A DNA stretch of 7,295 bases from Gemmatimonadota bacterium (GTDB lineage: Bacteria > Gemmatimonadota > Gemmatimonadetes > JACCXV01): positions 1 through 7,295 of the forward strand of contig JACCXV010000412.1 in assembly GCA_013696835.1 (NCBI GenBank). The letters run 5' to 3'. This document shows positions 6,196 through 7,295 of this stretch, one piece after another (position 1 is the first letter of the stretch; the number at the start of each line of letters is the position of its first letter). The notes beneath the pieces were generated by a model, which was given only the letters and a program-made list of their open reading frames with translations, was not told where the DNA came from and did not search any database. Both the position numbers and the translations under genes were made by a program.

Positions 6196-7259
6196 CCACC
6201 CCACCGCTGGAAGCCGCCCCCGCCGCCGCGCCCGCTGCCGGGCCGGTCGCCCCGCTGGAGACGGCGGGCACACCGCGCTCGCTCGAGGAGATCGACGCAC
6301 GCATCCGGGAGGAGAGCCGTTTCGTGGACGATCTCCTGGCGGAGATCGGACGCGTGATCGTCGGGCAGCGAGCCATGATCGAGCGGTTGCTCATCGGCCT
6401 CCTGTCGGACGGCCACGTGCTGCTGGAGGGCGTACCCGGCCTCGCCAAGACGCTGGCCGTGCGCACGCTGGCGGCCACCATCCGCAGCGGCTTCGGTCGC
6501 GTCCAGTTCACGCCGGACCTGCTGCCGGCCGACCTGATCGGGACCATGGTGTTCAATCCCCGCAGCGGTGAGTTCAACATCCAGCAGGGGCCGATCTTCA
6601 CGAACATCCTGCTGGCCGACGAGATCAACCGCGCGCCGGCGAAGGTGCAGAGCGCCCTGCTCGAGGCCATGCAGGAAAAGCAGGTCACGATCGGCGGCAG
6701 GACCTTCCGGCTGCAGGAGCCGTTCCTGGTGCTGGCCACCCAGAACCCGATCGAGCAGGAGGGAACGTATCCCCTGCCCGAGGCGCAGGTAGACCGCTTC
6801 ATGCTCAAGCTCGTGGTCACGTACCCGGCACGGGAGGACGAGCGGGAGATGCTCGACCGCATGACCGCCGGTCCAGCGCCCTCGGCGGCGCCGGTGGTGG
6901 ACGGCGAGCGCGTGCTGCGGGCCCGTCGCGTGATCCACGACCTGTACGTTGATGCGCGGATCAAGGAGTACGCGCTGGACCTCGTCCGGGCGACCCGGGA
7001 GCCCGCTGCCGTGCGCTTGCCGGACCTGGCGCCACTCATCGAGTATGGCGCCTCGCCGCGCGCGGCCATCTACCTCGTCCGCGCCGCCAAGGCCCACGCC
7101 TTCCTGCGCGGCCGCGGCTACGTCATCCCCGACGACGTGAAGTCGCTCGGCATGGACGTGCTGCGGCACCGGCTCCTCCTGACGTACGAAGCCGAGGCCG
7201 AGGACGTCACGGCCGACGAGCTCCTCCGCAGGATCTTCGAGACCGTCCCGGTTCCGTGA
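6192..7259 (+). CDS. MoxR-family AAA+ ATPase
   Basis: Cytoplasmic AAA+ ATPase of the MoxR group, thought to act as a chaperone that assembles or activates partner proteins, often with von Willebrand A-domain proteins encoded next door. The 355 residues show Walker A GVPGLAKT (80-87), Walker B ILLADEIN (139-146), sensor 1 ATQNP (182-186), the arginine finger in EAQVDRF (Arg202) and sensor 2 GASPRA (Arg290). The C-terminal helical lid is complete. The first 28 or so residues are rich in A and P and look disordered; the conserved part begins near IDARIREE. ATG 6192 has no good Shine-Dalgarno, only GCGCGGG directly before it, and shares ATGA with a short upstream frame. The next gene appears to start at GTG 7256, overlapping the stop. 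The substrate of this MoxR cannot be told from the window. Confidence 0.95.
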   Translation: MTTPPLEAAPAAAPAAGPVAPLETAGTPRSLEEIDARIREESRFVDDLLAEIGRVIVGQRAMIERLLIGLLSDGHVLLEGVPGLAKTLAVRTLAATIRSGFGRVQFTPDLLPADLIGTMVFNPRSGEFNIQQGPIFTNILLADEINRAPAKVQSALLEAMQEKQVTIGGRTFRLQEPFLVLATQNPIEQEGTYPLPEAQVDRFMLKLVVTYPAREDEREMLDRMTAGPAPSAAPVVDGERVLRARRVIHDLYVDARIKEYALDLVRATREPAAVRLPDLAPLIEYGASPRAAIYLVRAAKAHAFLRGRGYVIPDDVKSLGMDVLRHRLLLTYEAEAEDVTADELLRRIFETVPVP

Positions 7260-7295
7260 ACCCGCGCGCCGCCCGCCCCCTCGCCGGGAGCGGCC
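7256..7295 (+). CDS. 5' end of the next operon gene (partial), possibly a DUF58 protein
   Basis: GTG 7256-7258 overlaps the moxR stop as GTGA, and the frame stays open to the window edge, giving M-N-P-R-A-A-R-P-L-A-G-S-G. A start that overlaps the previous stop by four bases is typical of operon genes. MoxR genes are very commonly followed by a DUF58 (vWA-like) gene, so that is the expected product. Thirteen residues cannot confirm it. Confidence 0.4.
   Translation, partial: MNPRAARPLAGSG

Noticed and set aside
4716..7169. A minus-strand frame open for 817 codons across nfo and moxR
   Set aside because: Only its last 150 codons look like a real protein. The rest is antisense to nfo and moxR, both of which have complete catalytic motifs on the + strand; open antisense frames are expected in GC-rich coding DNA.
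1..7295. Search for tRNA or rRNA genes, CRISPR repeats, insertion sequences, integrases, toxin-antitoxin pairs or defence genes
   Set aside because: Reading both strands, I saw no repeated spacer pattern, terminal inverted repeats, transposase or integrase motifs, or RNA gene signatures. The gene content is ordinary chromosomal.

Overview
The window is a very GC-rich bacterial chromosomal segment with tightly packed housekeeping-type genes. It has no insertion sequence, phage gene, CRISPR array or RNA gene that I can recognise. Codon third positions are strongly G/C in every gene called, and composition looks uniform, so nothing suggests recent transfer. ComEC, RimK, endonuclease IV and MoxR are too widespread to fix the taxon. 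A GC-rich free-living bacterium (for example Gemmatimonadota, Eisenbacteria-like or Myxococcota-like) is a guess from composition and style only.

Layout, left to right. (a) The first 25 bases hold the last codons of an unidentified upstream gene. (b) 135-1034 encodes RimK, the ATP-grasp ligase that adds glutamate to ribosomal protein S6. It is followed by a zinc-dependent succinylglutamate desuccinylase/aspartoacylase-family hydrolase (1153-2100), whose true start is doubtful. Both are on the + strand and form a plausible ligase/hydrolase pair. (c) 2129-4669 is a full-length ComEC/Rec2 DNA-uptake channel, 28 bases downstream of the hydrolase and preceded by the only strong Shine-Dalgarno in the window. 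(d) Converging on comEC, 4716-5165 on the minus strand encodes a 149-residue protein made of two similar halves. It looks like a stand-alone domain of the LeuA regulatory (dimer) type. (e) Divergently from that gene, with only 12 bases between start codons, 5178-6035 encodes deoxyribonuclease IV (Nfo) with all nine metal ligands present. (f) A good sigma70-type promoter overlaps the end of nfo and leads into a MoxR-family AAA+ ATPase (6192-7259). The next gene of that operon appears to begin at 7256 and runs off the window.

The parts worth a second look are: the RimK/M14-like hydrolase pairing and the missing canonical start of the hydrolase; the LeuA-dimer-like orphan protein; the promoter built over the nfo stop codon; and a short overlapping frame that could couple translation into moxR. 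I did not find a clearly new multi-gene system.
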